Origin: Gemmatimonas sp.
GTDB lineage: Bacteria; Gemmatimonadota; Gemmatimonadetes; Gemmatimonadales; Gemmatimonadaceae
DNA: 64,000 nucleotides
NCBI RefSeq assembly: GCF_021298855.1
Contig: NZ_JAJTHI010000022.1
Span: forward strand, 1 to 64,000
Direction: 5' to 3'
A program made the position numbers and the translations under genes. This document shows positions 26,974 through 36,000 of this stretch, in pieces (position 1 is the first letter of the stretch; each line of letters begins with the position of its first letter). The notes beneath the pieces were generated by a model. It was given only the letters and a program-made list of their open reading frames with translations, was not told where the DNA came from and did not search any database.

Positions 26974-27141
26974 GGTCGGATGGATGCCGGAAATCGGCGT
27001 CGGGACTGCTGTCGGAGGTCCGAGGTGGGATGGCTACCCGCAAGGCCCCAACCGATGACTCGCGTGCGTCGGTAGCCCAAACACCTCCGACTTCCGATCT
27101 CGGACAACCGTCCCACGTCCGGCTTCGGGCATCGGTCCGAC
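26974..27141. repeat. Long imperfect inverted repeat, no gene inside
   Basis: Bases from about 26974 to 27037 pair, with gaps, with about 27071 to 27141; matched blocks include GTCGGA..GATGCC.GAA and GCTACC at the inner ends. By eye roughly two thirds of positions pair. The loop is about 33 bp and holds no reading frame of note. The design resembles the inverted repeat around the S23-type gene, but the sequence differs. Confidence 0.65.
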
Positions 27142-27183
27142 ATCCGAACGCATCCGACATCCGAACGCATCCGACATCCGAGC
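27137..27183. repeat. 17-bp tandem repeat
   Basis: Two full and one partial copy of CCGACATCCGAACGCAT form the outer edge of the inverted-repeat region, ending just before the stop codon of the M20 amidohydrolase gene. Confidence 0.9.
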
Positions 27184-27189
27184 CCTTGG

Positions 27190-28521
27190 TCAGGGGATGC
27201 GGGGGACTCCGCCTGACACCAGAAACTCCACCGCCAGCGTGCTCATGGCGCGCACGCCCACGGGCAGCGCGTTGTCGTCACCCTGGAAGAGCGGGGAATG
27301 GTTGCTTGCCACGCCGAACAGGTCCACCGAGGGCGGGGTGACGGACAAGTTGAAGAAGAACCCGGGGGCTTTCTCGGCGAAACGCGAGAAGTCCTCACCA
27401 GCCATGCTCCCCGACTTGTTCTCGAAGACCCCGGCCGGGGTCCCCACGCGCTTGAGCGTCTGCGAAAAGCGTGACACCATGGCGGTGTTGTTGATCGTGC
27501 TGCCGTAGCCCAACACCACATCCACCTGCGCGGTGGCACCGTGCGCTTCGGCGATGTTCTGCGCCAGCTGCTTCATGCGCTGCCCCACCAGCTCCCGTGC
27601 CTTGGGATCGAAGGTGCGGATGGTGCCGATCATCCACACCGAATCGGGGATGATGTTCTCGCGCAGGCCGCCGTGAATGGCCCCCACGGTCACGACGGCC
27701 GGACCAGTCGTGAGGTCGAGTGAACGCGACACAATGGTTTGCAGCGCCGACACGATCTCGGCGCTCACCACGATCGGGTCAACGGTGGTGGAGGGAAACG
27801 CACCATGTCCCTGCTTGCCGCGCACGATGATCTTCCAGCTGTCGGAGGCGGCGCTGATCGACCCGCTGCGGAAGCTCATGGCCCCCAGCGGCCCCGGCCC
27901 CACGTGCAGCCCGAAGACGCCATCGACGCCGTTCATCACGCCGGCCTCGATCATGGGCTGGGCACCGCCGCGCGGCGGCACTTCCTCGGCCGGCTGGAAG
28001 AGAAACTTCACCGTGCCCGGCAGCTGCGCCCGAAGGCCCGCAAGGACTTCGGCAGTCCCCATGAGCATGGCGGTGTGCATGTCGTGGCCGCAGGCGTGCA
28101 TGACGCCGGTCTCAACGCCGTTGTACACCGTGCGCACCATGCTCTTGTACGGCACATCCACCGCCTCGGTGACCGGCAGCGCATCCATGTCGGCGCGCAG
28201 CGCCACCGTGGGGCCAGGCTTGCCACCCTTGAGGATGCCCACGACGCCGGGAATCCCGCCCACGTTCTCCTGTACCTCCATGCCCAGCGACTTGAGGTGG
28301 GCAGCCACCAGCGCCGCCGTGCGCTTTTCCTGATACCCGAGTTCGGGGTGCTGGTGAATGTCGTGCCGCCATGCCGTGACCTTGCCGGCGATGGCGGTGG
28401 TGCGACGGTCGATCTCCGCCTGCAGGGCGGCATTGAACGGGGGCTGCTGCGCCGCCGCGGCAGGGAGCGGCAGCAACAGCAGCAGGACAGCTGTCGCGGT
28501 ACGCCGCGTGGTCCGACGCAT
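27190..28521 (-). CDS. Exported M20 family amidohydrolase
   Basis: 443 residues from ATG 28521, which shares one base with the stop of the upstream gene (TGATG); the track start at 29088 lies inside that gene. A signal peptide ends near AAAAQQ. The M20D amidohydrolase signatures are GPTVALRADMDALPVTE, the metal site MHACGHDMHTAMLMG, QPAEE, and SNHSPLF near the C-terminus. Relatives split N-acyl or indole-acyl amino acids, and the AbgA subunit belongs to the same branch. Pairing with the AbgB-like gene upstream suggests they act on one class of amide in the periplasm. The substrate is unknown. Confidence 0.92.
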   Translation of the reverse strand: MRRTTRRTATAVLLLLLPLPAAAAQQPPFNAALQAEIDRRTTAIAGKVTAWRHDIHQHPELGYQEKRTAALVAAHLKSLGMEVQENVGGIPGVVGILKGGKPGPTVALRADMDALPVTEAVDVPYKSMVRTVYNGVETGVMHACGHDMHTAMLMGTAEVLAGLRAQLPGTVKFLFQPAEEVPPRGGAQPMIEAGVMNGVDGVFGLHVGPGPLGAMSFRSGSISAASDSWKIIVRGKQGHGAFPSTTVDPIVVSAEIVSALQTIVSRSLDLTTGPAVVTVGAIHGGLRENIIPDSVWMIGTIRTFDPKARELVGQRMKQLAQNIAEAHGATAQVDVVLGYGSTINNTAMVSRFSQTLKRVGTPAGVFENKSGSMAGEDFSRFAEKAPGFFFNLSVTPPSVDLFGVASNHSPLFQGDDNALPVGVRAMSTLAVEFLVSGGVPRIP

Positions 28522-30221
28522 CAGTTGTTCCCCTTCGGCTTGGCTTCGATGGGGCGTACCGTGGGATACTCGATCCCCAGCTGCTCGAGATAGGTTTTGT
28601 ACTTGGAGGGATCGTAGTAGAACTTCTGCAGCTGCGGCTTGTACTTCGCCATGATGTCGGCGTTGAGCCAGATGGGCGGCTGGTCCGACGGGCGGATGAA
28701 CGGCTGGTACTTCACCGTCTTGGTCTGCACGTTCTTGAAGTAGTCCCACGCGTCCGTCACCACCTTGGGGGTGAGCAGGATGTCGAGCAGCGTGAGCGCC
28801 TGCACCTTGGCGCCGGCCAGGGCTCCCTTGTGCGCAATGGGCGTGGCCATGGAGATGGCGTTCGCCCAGTTGTGCCCAGGCAGCGACGGAATGTTGGAGG
28901 GGAAGCGCAGCGTGACCGTGGGCACGTTCCACGCAATGTCGCCGATGTCGTCGGAGCCACCGCCCATCCAGTTCTGCGGCGTCTCCGATCCACGCAGCTG
29001 CTTGTTCACTTCGCTCGACAGGCCGAAGTCCGGCTGACCCAGTTCCCGCTGGATCCCCTTGGCGAGGGTCTGGTCCTTGTCGTCCCACACCGGCATGCCC
29101 ACCGTCTGGATGTTCTGGTGCATGGCCTCCGCCACCGGCTTGCTGAAGTGCGCCGACCAGCCGGAACCCAGGATCATCACCGTGTCGAGCTTCGTGTCGG
29201 TCATCATCGCGGCGCCCTGCGCGATGCGCTTGCCCGTGTCGAACAGCTCCATCGTGCGCGGGTAGTCCTGCTCACGGAAGTAGAACCAGATGCTGGCAGT
29301 GCTCGGCACGACGTTCGGCTGATCACCGCCATCCTTGATCACGTAGTGCGAGCGCTGCTGCAGGCGCAGGTGTTCACGGCGGTACTCCCATCCCTGCGCC
29401 ATGAGCATCACGGCATCCAGCGCCGACTGGCCGCGCCAGGGTGCGCCGGCCGCGTGCGCGCTGGACCCCTTGAAGCGGAACTCAGCGGAAATGAGGGCGC
29501 TCGATCCGCTCGCGCCCCACTGCACGCCGAGGTCGTTGCTCACGTGCGTGAACAGCGTGACATCGGTGTTCTTGAAGATGCCGGCGCGCACCAGGAACGC
29601 CTTGCCCGCCATCTGCTCCTCGGCAATGCCGGGCCAGAGCAACAGGGTGCCGTTGATCTTGTCGCGCTGCATGAGCTGCTTCACCACGATCGCGGCCACG
29701 ACATTGAGCGCCTGCCCCGCGTTGTGTCCTTCACCGTGGCCGGGGCCCTGCACGACCATGGGGTCCTTGTAGCCCACCCCGGGCTTGTTGCTGGCCTGGG
29801 GAATGCCATCCACGTCGGAGCCCAGCGAAATCTCCGGCTTGCCGGTGCCGTAGCTCCACTTGGCGGTCCACGCCGTGGGAATGCCGGCGACCCCCTTCTC
29901 GATCTTGAAGCCTTCCTTCTCGAGCAGCGTGGTCAGGTACTTCTGCGACTCCCATTCCTGGAATCCGAGCTCCTGGAAGGAGAAGAGCATGTCCACGATT
30001 TCCTGCACCTGCTTGGCGCGCCCCTGCACCATCTGCAGGGCCTCTTCCTTGAGCTTGGCCAGGCGCGGGTCGGCGGCGGCCACCTGCATGGTGGCGGGAG
30101 CGGGCGACGGCTCCTGTGCGCCAGCGGCGCCTGGCAGTGCCGCCAGGGCAGCGAGGGAGGAGAGCGCGGCCACGGCCGCGTGCTGTCGGGACGAACGAAC
30201 CAATTGCGGGCGGAAGCGCAC
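28521..30221 (-). CDS. Exported M20 peptidase, AbgB-like (aminobenzoyl-glutamate utilisation type)
   Basis: 566 residues from GTG 30221, preceded by AGGAGATC. A signal peptide ends near GAAGAQ. The body follows the AbgB pattern: SFQELGFQEWESQKYL, ISLGSDVDGIPQ, a metal site in GPGHGEGHNAGQALNVVAA, EEQMAGKAFLVRAG, SSAHAAGAPWRGQSALDAV and MGGGSDDIGDIAWNVPTVT. AbgB pairs with AbgA to hydrolyse p-aminobenzoyl-glutamate, a folate breakdown product. Here both partners are exported, unlike the cytoplasmic E. coli pair, so the substrate may differ. First gene of a two-gene operon. Confidence 0.88.
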   Translation of the reverse strand: MRFRPQLVRSSRQHAAVAALSSLAALAALPGAAGAQEPSPAPATMQVAAADPRLAKLKEEALQMVQGRAKQVQEIVDMLFSFQELGFQEWESQKYLTTLLEKEGFKIEKGVAGIPTAWTAKWSYGTGKPEISLGSDVDGIPQASNKPGVGYKDPMVVQGPGHGEGHNAGQALNVVAAIVVKQLMQRDKINGTLLLWPGIAEEQMAGKAFLVRAGIFKNTDVTLFTHVSNDLGVQWGASGSSALISAEFRFKGSSAHAAGAPWRGQSALDAVMLMAQGWEYRREHLRLQQRSHYVIKDGGDQPNVVPSTASIWFYFREQDYPRTMELFDTGKRIAQGAAMMTDTKLDTVMILGSGWSAHFSKPVAEAMHQNIQTVGMPVWDDKDQTLAKGIQRELGQPDFGLSSEVNKQLRGSETPQNWMGGGSDDIGDIAWNVPTVTLRFPSNIPSLPGHNWANAISMATPIAHKGALAGAKVQALTLLDILLTPKVVTDAWDYFKNVQTKTVKYQPFIRPSDQPPIWLNADIMAKYKPQLQKFYYDPSKYKTYLEQLGIEYPTVRPIEAKPKGNN

Positions 30222-30387
30222 GGGAGATCTCCTGAAACGAAAGGCGTCGAGCCGGGGTCCAACTGTCCGAAGTTACGTTTCGGGGAAGGAAACCGCTCGC
30301 GGGAAGCGCCCGTAGTCCTCGTTGGGCCATTCACCCGGCGGCGTGCGCCAGCTGTTCGGACTCTCCCCGTATCTCCTCTCCGTTCCC

Positions 30388-33000
30388 ATGTACCGCCCTT
30401 TCCTTGCCGGACTGCTGTTCGCCGTCGCTCTGCTGCCCGCCGGTCTGCGTGCGCAGGCTTCCCCGAGGCGGCCGGCCGGCCGTGACAGTACTGCCCGCGG
30501 CGACACGCTGACGGACGCGCAGCGACGGGCGGTGCGCGAGGTCGTGCGCGATGCCCGCGCGATCAACCGGCAACGGCTCGGTGGGGACAGCGCCACACGG
30601 GCCCGGCTCGCGGCGGAGGCTGCCTTGTCGGCCTTCGGCAGCCCCGATGCCCGTGCCGTGTTCGATCGCGCCCGCGACGCCCGCGAGCGGCAGGACAGCG
30701 CGCTGCGCTCCTACCGCGCCACGACCACCCAGCGCATGTCGGTGCATCTGGGGGCCCGGCGGCTCGGGCTCGAAAAACTCCTCTTCCGTGGGGACAACGT
30801 CGCCGAGATTTCCTGGCGCCGTGACGTGGGGGTGCGGGTCCGCCCCGTCGGGTCCCGCATGACCGTGCCGATGGCCAGCGAGGTCGCCGGAGATTTCGTT
30901 TCGGCCGTGTCCATTCCGTACTTCCCCGGGCGTGAGCAGCTCTGGTTCCCCTCATCCGACTTCGGTCGCGTGAAGACCGAGGTGGATGATCGCGACATCA
31001 TTCACCCGCTCGCGCGCGGCGCGGAGCGATACTATCGCTACGACATCGGTGATTCGGCCGACATCACGCTGCCGGACGGACGGGTGATCAAGTTGCGCGA
31101 GCTGCGCATCACGGCCCGCAAACCCGACTGGCGCACCTTCGTGGGGTCGTTCTGGTTCGACCGCGACGGCGGGCAGCTCGTGCGCGCCGCCTATCGCCTC
31201 GCCACCGACATCGACATCTGGGGGGTGGCAAACGAGGAGATCAAGAAGGATCTGCAGGAGAACGCCACCCTCGACCCGGTCCGGGATTCCGTGCTGCGGG
31301 CCCGCCTGCCGCGCGACCTGTACGTCAAGGACAGCCTGCAGCGGGCCCGGGTGCAGGCGTCCGCCAGCCGTGGCGGAGGAGAGGACGGCGACGACGAGGA
31401 AGTGCCGGCGTGGGTGAGCGCCACCATGCGCCCCATGCGCGCCAAGCTCGATGCCAGCACCGTGGAGTACGCCCTCTACAAGGGCAAGTTCTGGCTGCCG
31501 CGCGCGCACAGCGCCACGGCCAGCGCGGACGTGATGTTCATGCGGATGCCGTTCCGCATCGACGAGAAGTTCACGTACGAGGACGTGGACGGGGACTTCA
31601 CCCTCGCGACCCTGCCACCGGCGCGCAATCCTTTCGAGGCAACCCCGAGCCCCGACTCCATCGACGTCGACCTCGACAACGACGTGGAGGTGACCATCGC
31701 GGCCGGTGGGGGGCGCCGTCGGCCCCCCACCGATTCGGCCGCGCGCGACTCGGTCGAACAGCGCAAGTATGGCCGCGGCAAGGTGACCCAGTGTCGTACC
31801 GACAGCACGTGGACCAGGGTCGAGGAGCGGTACGAGCGCTCACTGCGTATCGCCTACGACCTGCCTTGCGACATGGACCGGCTGGCCACGTCCGCGGCGC
31901 TTCCGGCGGCAACGGCCAGTGACGAAGCGCTGTTCGACCTCCGCAGCGCCGAACAGCTGGCCCGTGCGCTCAGTATGGACCTGCAGGTGCCGTGGGCGCC
32001 GCAGCGCCCCACCATTCGTACCGGCAGTGACCTGTTCCGCTACAACCGCATCGAAGGGCTGTCGGGTGGTGTGGAAGTGAAGCAGGTGCTGGGGGCGGGG
32101 TACGCCTTGCGCGGCGTGGGACGCATTGGGCACGCCGACCTGCATGTCAACGGCGAGCTCGCGCTCAGTCGCACCAACGGGGCGCGCACCATCACCGCCG
32201 GGGTCTATCACCGGTTGTCGGCGCTCAATCCCGAATGGGCCGGTGCCCTCACCTTCGGGACGTCGCTGCCGGCACTGCTCTACGGGCGTGACGAAGGCTT
32301 CTACTATCGCAACTACGGCATCGAACTGGGCGAGCGGCGCGAGCAGCGTCGCGGGGCACTCGAGTACCGGCTGTTCGTCGAGCGGCAGTGGACAGCGGGC
32401 GACAGCTCGGTGGTCAACACCTTCTCGTTCGCGCGTGCCTTGAACGGGCGGCGCTTCGCCAGCTTCCTGCAGGCGGAGCCGGGCGATTTCGCCGGGGTGA
32501 GTGCGACCTGGTCGCGGGCGTTTCTCGACCGGCCAGGCGGGGTGCGGCTTGTCGGCACCACGCGGGCCGAGGCCGCAACGGGCACCTTCGAGTACGCGCG
32601 CGGGTCGTTCGAGAGCACCATCTCCCGTCCGCTGTTCGGCCGTGCGGCCGCGGCCCTCACCGGGGCCATCGGCAGTTCCATGGGGCGGGTGCCCTTCCAG
32701 CGCGGGTATGCCGTGGGCGGTCTGCGCACGGTGCGTGGGCAGCTGCCGGGCACGCAAACCGGGGATGCCTTCTGGTACAGCCGCGCCGAATTGGGCACGC
32801 GGGGTGGCGCCATCCGGCCCGTCGCCTTCTTCGACGTGGGCTGGGCCGGCAGTCGCAGGACGTTTGGGCAGGTCCAGCCGCAGCGGGGGGCGGGCCTCGG
32901 CTTCGGCGCGCTCGATGGTCTCATGCGCTTCGACATCGCGCGGGGGCTCTATCCCAACAGGGGCTGGCGGCTCGACCTCTACCTCGACGCGCCGATCTGA
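30388..33000 (+). CDS. Outer-membrane beta-barrel protein, Omp85/surface-antigen-like C-terminus
   Basis: 870 residues from ATG 30388 (MYRPFLAGLLFAVALLPAGL), with signal peptide cleavage near GLRAQA; the track start is 22 codons upstream. The N-terminal half is beta-rich with the segment YALYKGKFWLPRAHSATAS, similar to large outer-membrane proteins of unknown role. The C-terminal half resembles a barrel: alternating aromatic strands, the RG-type loop AVGGLRTVRGQLPG typical of Omp85 barrels, and a final strand ending LDLYLDAPI. It stands alone between the divergent AbgB-like gene and convergent gltB. The exact function is unknown. Confidence 0.75.
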   Translation: MYRPFLAGLLFAVALLPAGLRAQASPRRPAGRDSTARGDTLTDAQRRAVREVVRDARAINRQRLGGDSATRARLAAEAALSAFGSPDARAVFDRARDARERQDSALRSYRATTTQRMSVHLGARRLGLEKLLFRGDNVAEISWRRDVGVRVRPVGSRMTVPMASEVAGDFVSAVSIPYFPGREQLWFPSSDFGRVKTEVDDRDIIHPLARGAERYYRYDIGDSADITLPDGRVIKLRELRITARKPDWRTFVGSFWFDRDGGQLVRAAYRLATDIDIWGVANEEIKKDLQENATLDPVRDSVLRARLPRDLYVKDSLQRARVQASASRGGGEDGDDEEVPAWVSATMRPMRAKLDASTVEYALYKGKFWLPRAHSATASADVMFMRMPFRIDEKFTYEDVDGDFTLATLPPARNPFEATPSPDSIDVDLDNDVEVTIAAGGGRRRPPTDSAARDSVEQRKYGRGKVTQCRTDSTWTRVEERYERSLRIAYDLPCDMDRLATSAALPAATASDEALFDLRSAEQLARALSMDLQVPWAPQRPTIRTGSDLFRYNRIEGLSGGVEVKQVLGAGYALRGVGRIGHADLHVNGELALSRTNGARTITAGVYHRLSALNPEWAGALTFGTSLPALLYGRDEGFYYRNYGIELGERREQRRGALEYRLFVERQWTAGDSSVVNTFSFARALNGRRFASFLQAEPGDFAGVSATWSRAFLDRPGGVRLVGTTRAEAATGTFEYARGSFESTISRPLFGRAAAALTGAIGSSMGRVPFQRGYAVGGLRTVRGQLPGTQTGDAFWYSRAELGTRGGAIRPVAFFDVGWAGSRRTFGQVQPQRGAGLGFGALDGLMRFDIARGLYPNRGWRLDLYLDAPI

Positions 33001-33015
33001 CCCCGGCCCCAGCCT

Positions 33016-33048
33016 CCCCCGCGCGCGCCGTGCGGGCGAACGCGGGGG
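33016..33048. terminator. Hairpin between convergent genes
   Basis: An 8-bp perfect stem (CCCCCGCG / CGCGGGGG) around a GC-rich loop sits in the 55-bp gap between the converging barrel-protein and gltB genes. There is no T-run. Confidence 0.5.
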
Positions 33049-33055
33049 AATGCCG

Positions 33056-36000
33056 CTACGCCGGTACGCCCCCGGCGGGGGCCAGCGCCGCCACGCGCGC
33101 CAGCCACGTGGCGCGAACCCGCGCCACATGTTCACCCGCCCCGCGCGGCTTCACCTTGCGCCAGCGTCCGTGCTGGTGCTCCCAGTCGTTCAGAATCCAG
33201 CGGGCGCGGGCACTGCCCGTGCCCGCGATGTGCAACCGCAGCAGCTGCGTGACCAGTAGCGTGTCGTCACCATCCAGGTCGGCCAGCAGCACCATCTCAT
33301 GATTCAGCCGGCTCGCGAACGTGTCCGACTCGTCGAACACATAAGCCACGCCGTTCGACATTCCCGCGCCGAAGTTGCGCCCGGCGCGACCCAAAACCGT
33401 GACCACGCCCCCCGTCATGTACTCGCACGCGTGGTTGCCCACCCCTTCCACCACGGCGCACGCCCCGGAATTGCGCACCGCGAACCGATCGCCCGCCTGA
33501 CCGGCGGCGCAGAGCAGGCCATCGGTCGCGCCGTACAGCACCGTATTGCCGAGGATCATGTTGAGATGGCTGGCCCCCCGATAGCGGGCATTGCGGAAGG
33601 GGCGCACGGTGATCTCCGCGCCGTTGAGCCCCTTGCCCACGTAGTCGTTGGCTTCGCCCTCGAGCTCGAAACGCATGCCCCGTATGCCGAAGGCCCCGAA
33701 GCTCTGTCCGGCGCTCCCCTGAAACGCGAGGTGGACCGTACCCGGCGGCAACCCCGCGTCGCCGAACCGCTCCGCCAGCGCCCCCGACACCCGTGCTCCC
33801 ACCGTGAGATGGTGATTGCGAATGTCATAGCTGCCGCGGAAGGAGGCCCCGTTCACGAGGCCGTCGCCCAGATCGGCGAGGATCCGCTCGTCCAACTCCA
33901 CCGTACCCGGACGCACGTTGCGCTCGGTCGTGCGCACGCGTGCCTCGTCGGTCCGGCGGGGTGAACCCAGCACCAGCGACAGGTCGAGCATGGTCGAGCG
34001 CGGCAGTTCGGGACGCTCCGCGCGCTGCAGTCGTTCCACCTGCCCGATGATCTCCGACAGCGCGCGCGCACCCAACAGCGCGAGCTCCGTGCGCACATCC
34101 TCCGCGATGCGGGAGAAATACGCGATGACCTGCTCGGGCGTGCCACGGAACTTGGCGCGCAGGTCTTCCCGCTGGGTGGCGATGCCGGTGGGACAGGTAT
34201 TGAGATGGCACTGACGCGCCATGTCACAGCCCATGGCCACCAGCGGCGCGGTGCCGAATCCGTACGACTCCGCGCCCAGGAGTGCGGCAATGATCACGTC
34301 ACGGGCCGTCTTGAGCCCGCCGTCGACCCGGACTTCGACACGATGCCGCAGGCCGTTCGCCACCAGCACCTGCTGCGCTTCGGCCAGTCCCAGCTCCCAC
34401 GGCGAGCCCGCGTGCTTGATACTCGAAAGCGGACTCGCGCCGGTGCCGCCGTTGTGCCCGGCAATGAGCACGTAGTCGGCAAAGGCTTTGGCCACACCGG
34501 CCGCCACCGTGCCCACGCCACTCTCCGCGACGAGCTTCACCCCCACGCGCGCGCGGGGATTGACGGTCTTGAGGTCGTGCACCAGCTGGGCGAGATCCTC
34601 GATGCTGTAAATGTCGTGATGGGGCGGCGGCGAGATGAGGCCGACTCCCGGCGTGCTGTGGCGCAGTCGCGCGATGAGCGCCGTGACCTTGTGTCCCGGC
34701 AGCTGTCCGCCTTCGCCGGGCTTGGCCCCCTGCACGATCTTGATCTCGATCTCCTCGGCACGCACGAGATACTCGGTGGTCACGCCAAACCGGGCCGAGG
34801 CGACCTGCTTGATGCGACTGTCCCGGCGATCGGGACCGGTGTCGCGGTAGAAGGCCGGGTCCTCCCCACCTTCGCCGCTGTTCGACCGCGCCCGCATGCG
34901 GTTCATGGCCATCGTGAGCGTTTCGTGCGCCTCGGGGGATAGCGCCCCCAACGACATGGCGCTCGAGATGAAGCGCGCACGGATCGCTTCCATCGGCTCC
35001 ACCTCCTCGATGGGGATGGGCGTTCCGGCACGAATGGCGAGCAGGTCGCGCACAGTGGCCGGCGCACCGCCGTCCGCATGCGTGGCAAAGCGGCGCCATG
35101 CGTCGTCGGGGTTGGTGCCGGCCCTCGCGGCGCGAGCGCTGCCCACGGCCTGTTGCAGCGCGAGCACGTGCGGCGGCGCCCAGGCGTGCGCCTCCCCTTC
35201 CTTGCGGAATCGCACGCGCCCGTGATCGGGCAGCGCGGCCTGCGGCGCGCCATCGGCCGTGAAGGCCCGGCGGTGCCGCTGCAGCACATCCTCGCTCAGC
35301 TCGCGCAGCGACAGGCCGCCAATGGGGGAGGCCGTACCGGCGAAGCAGCGGTCGATCACGTCGGCCCCGAGACCGAGGGCGTCGAAGGTCTGGGCGCCGC
35401 AATACGACGAGAGGGTGGAGATGCCCATCTTGGCGAGCACCTTGAGCAGCCCCTTCTCGACGGCGGCCCGATAGCGGGACTGCGCCAGCGCCGGCCCGGG
35501 GCGCTCGGTATCGGCGTCGGCTTTGCCGTGGGCTTCGGAGAACAGCGTGGCCACGGTTTCCATGGCCAGCCACGGGTGCACCGCCTCGGCGCCGTAGCCG
35601 AAGAGCGCCGCCATGTGGTGCTGCTCCATGGCGTCACCCACCTCCACCACCAGCCCCACACGGGCGCGCAGCCCGGTACGGACGAGATGCTGACGCACCG
35701 CCCCGAGCGCCAGCAGCGCCGGGATGGGTGCGCGGTCGGCGCTCACCTTGCGATCGCTGATGATGAGCAGGCGGGCGCCCTTGCGCGCTGCCACCTCGGC
35801 GCGGCGGCACAGGGAATCGAGCGCCGCCTCCAGCGCCTCCGACCGCGAGCGGGCGTTGTACGTGGCGTCGAGCGTGGCACTCGGAAACTGCGGGAAGGCC
35901 CGCAGGGCGGCCATTTCATCCGGGAGCAGCACCGGATGCTCGATGCGCAGCATGCGCGCGTACGCGGGCTTCTCCACCAGCGGTGACCCACGTCGCCCCA

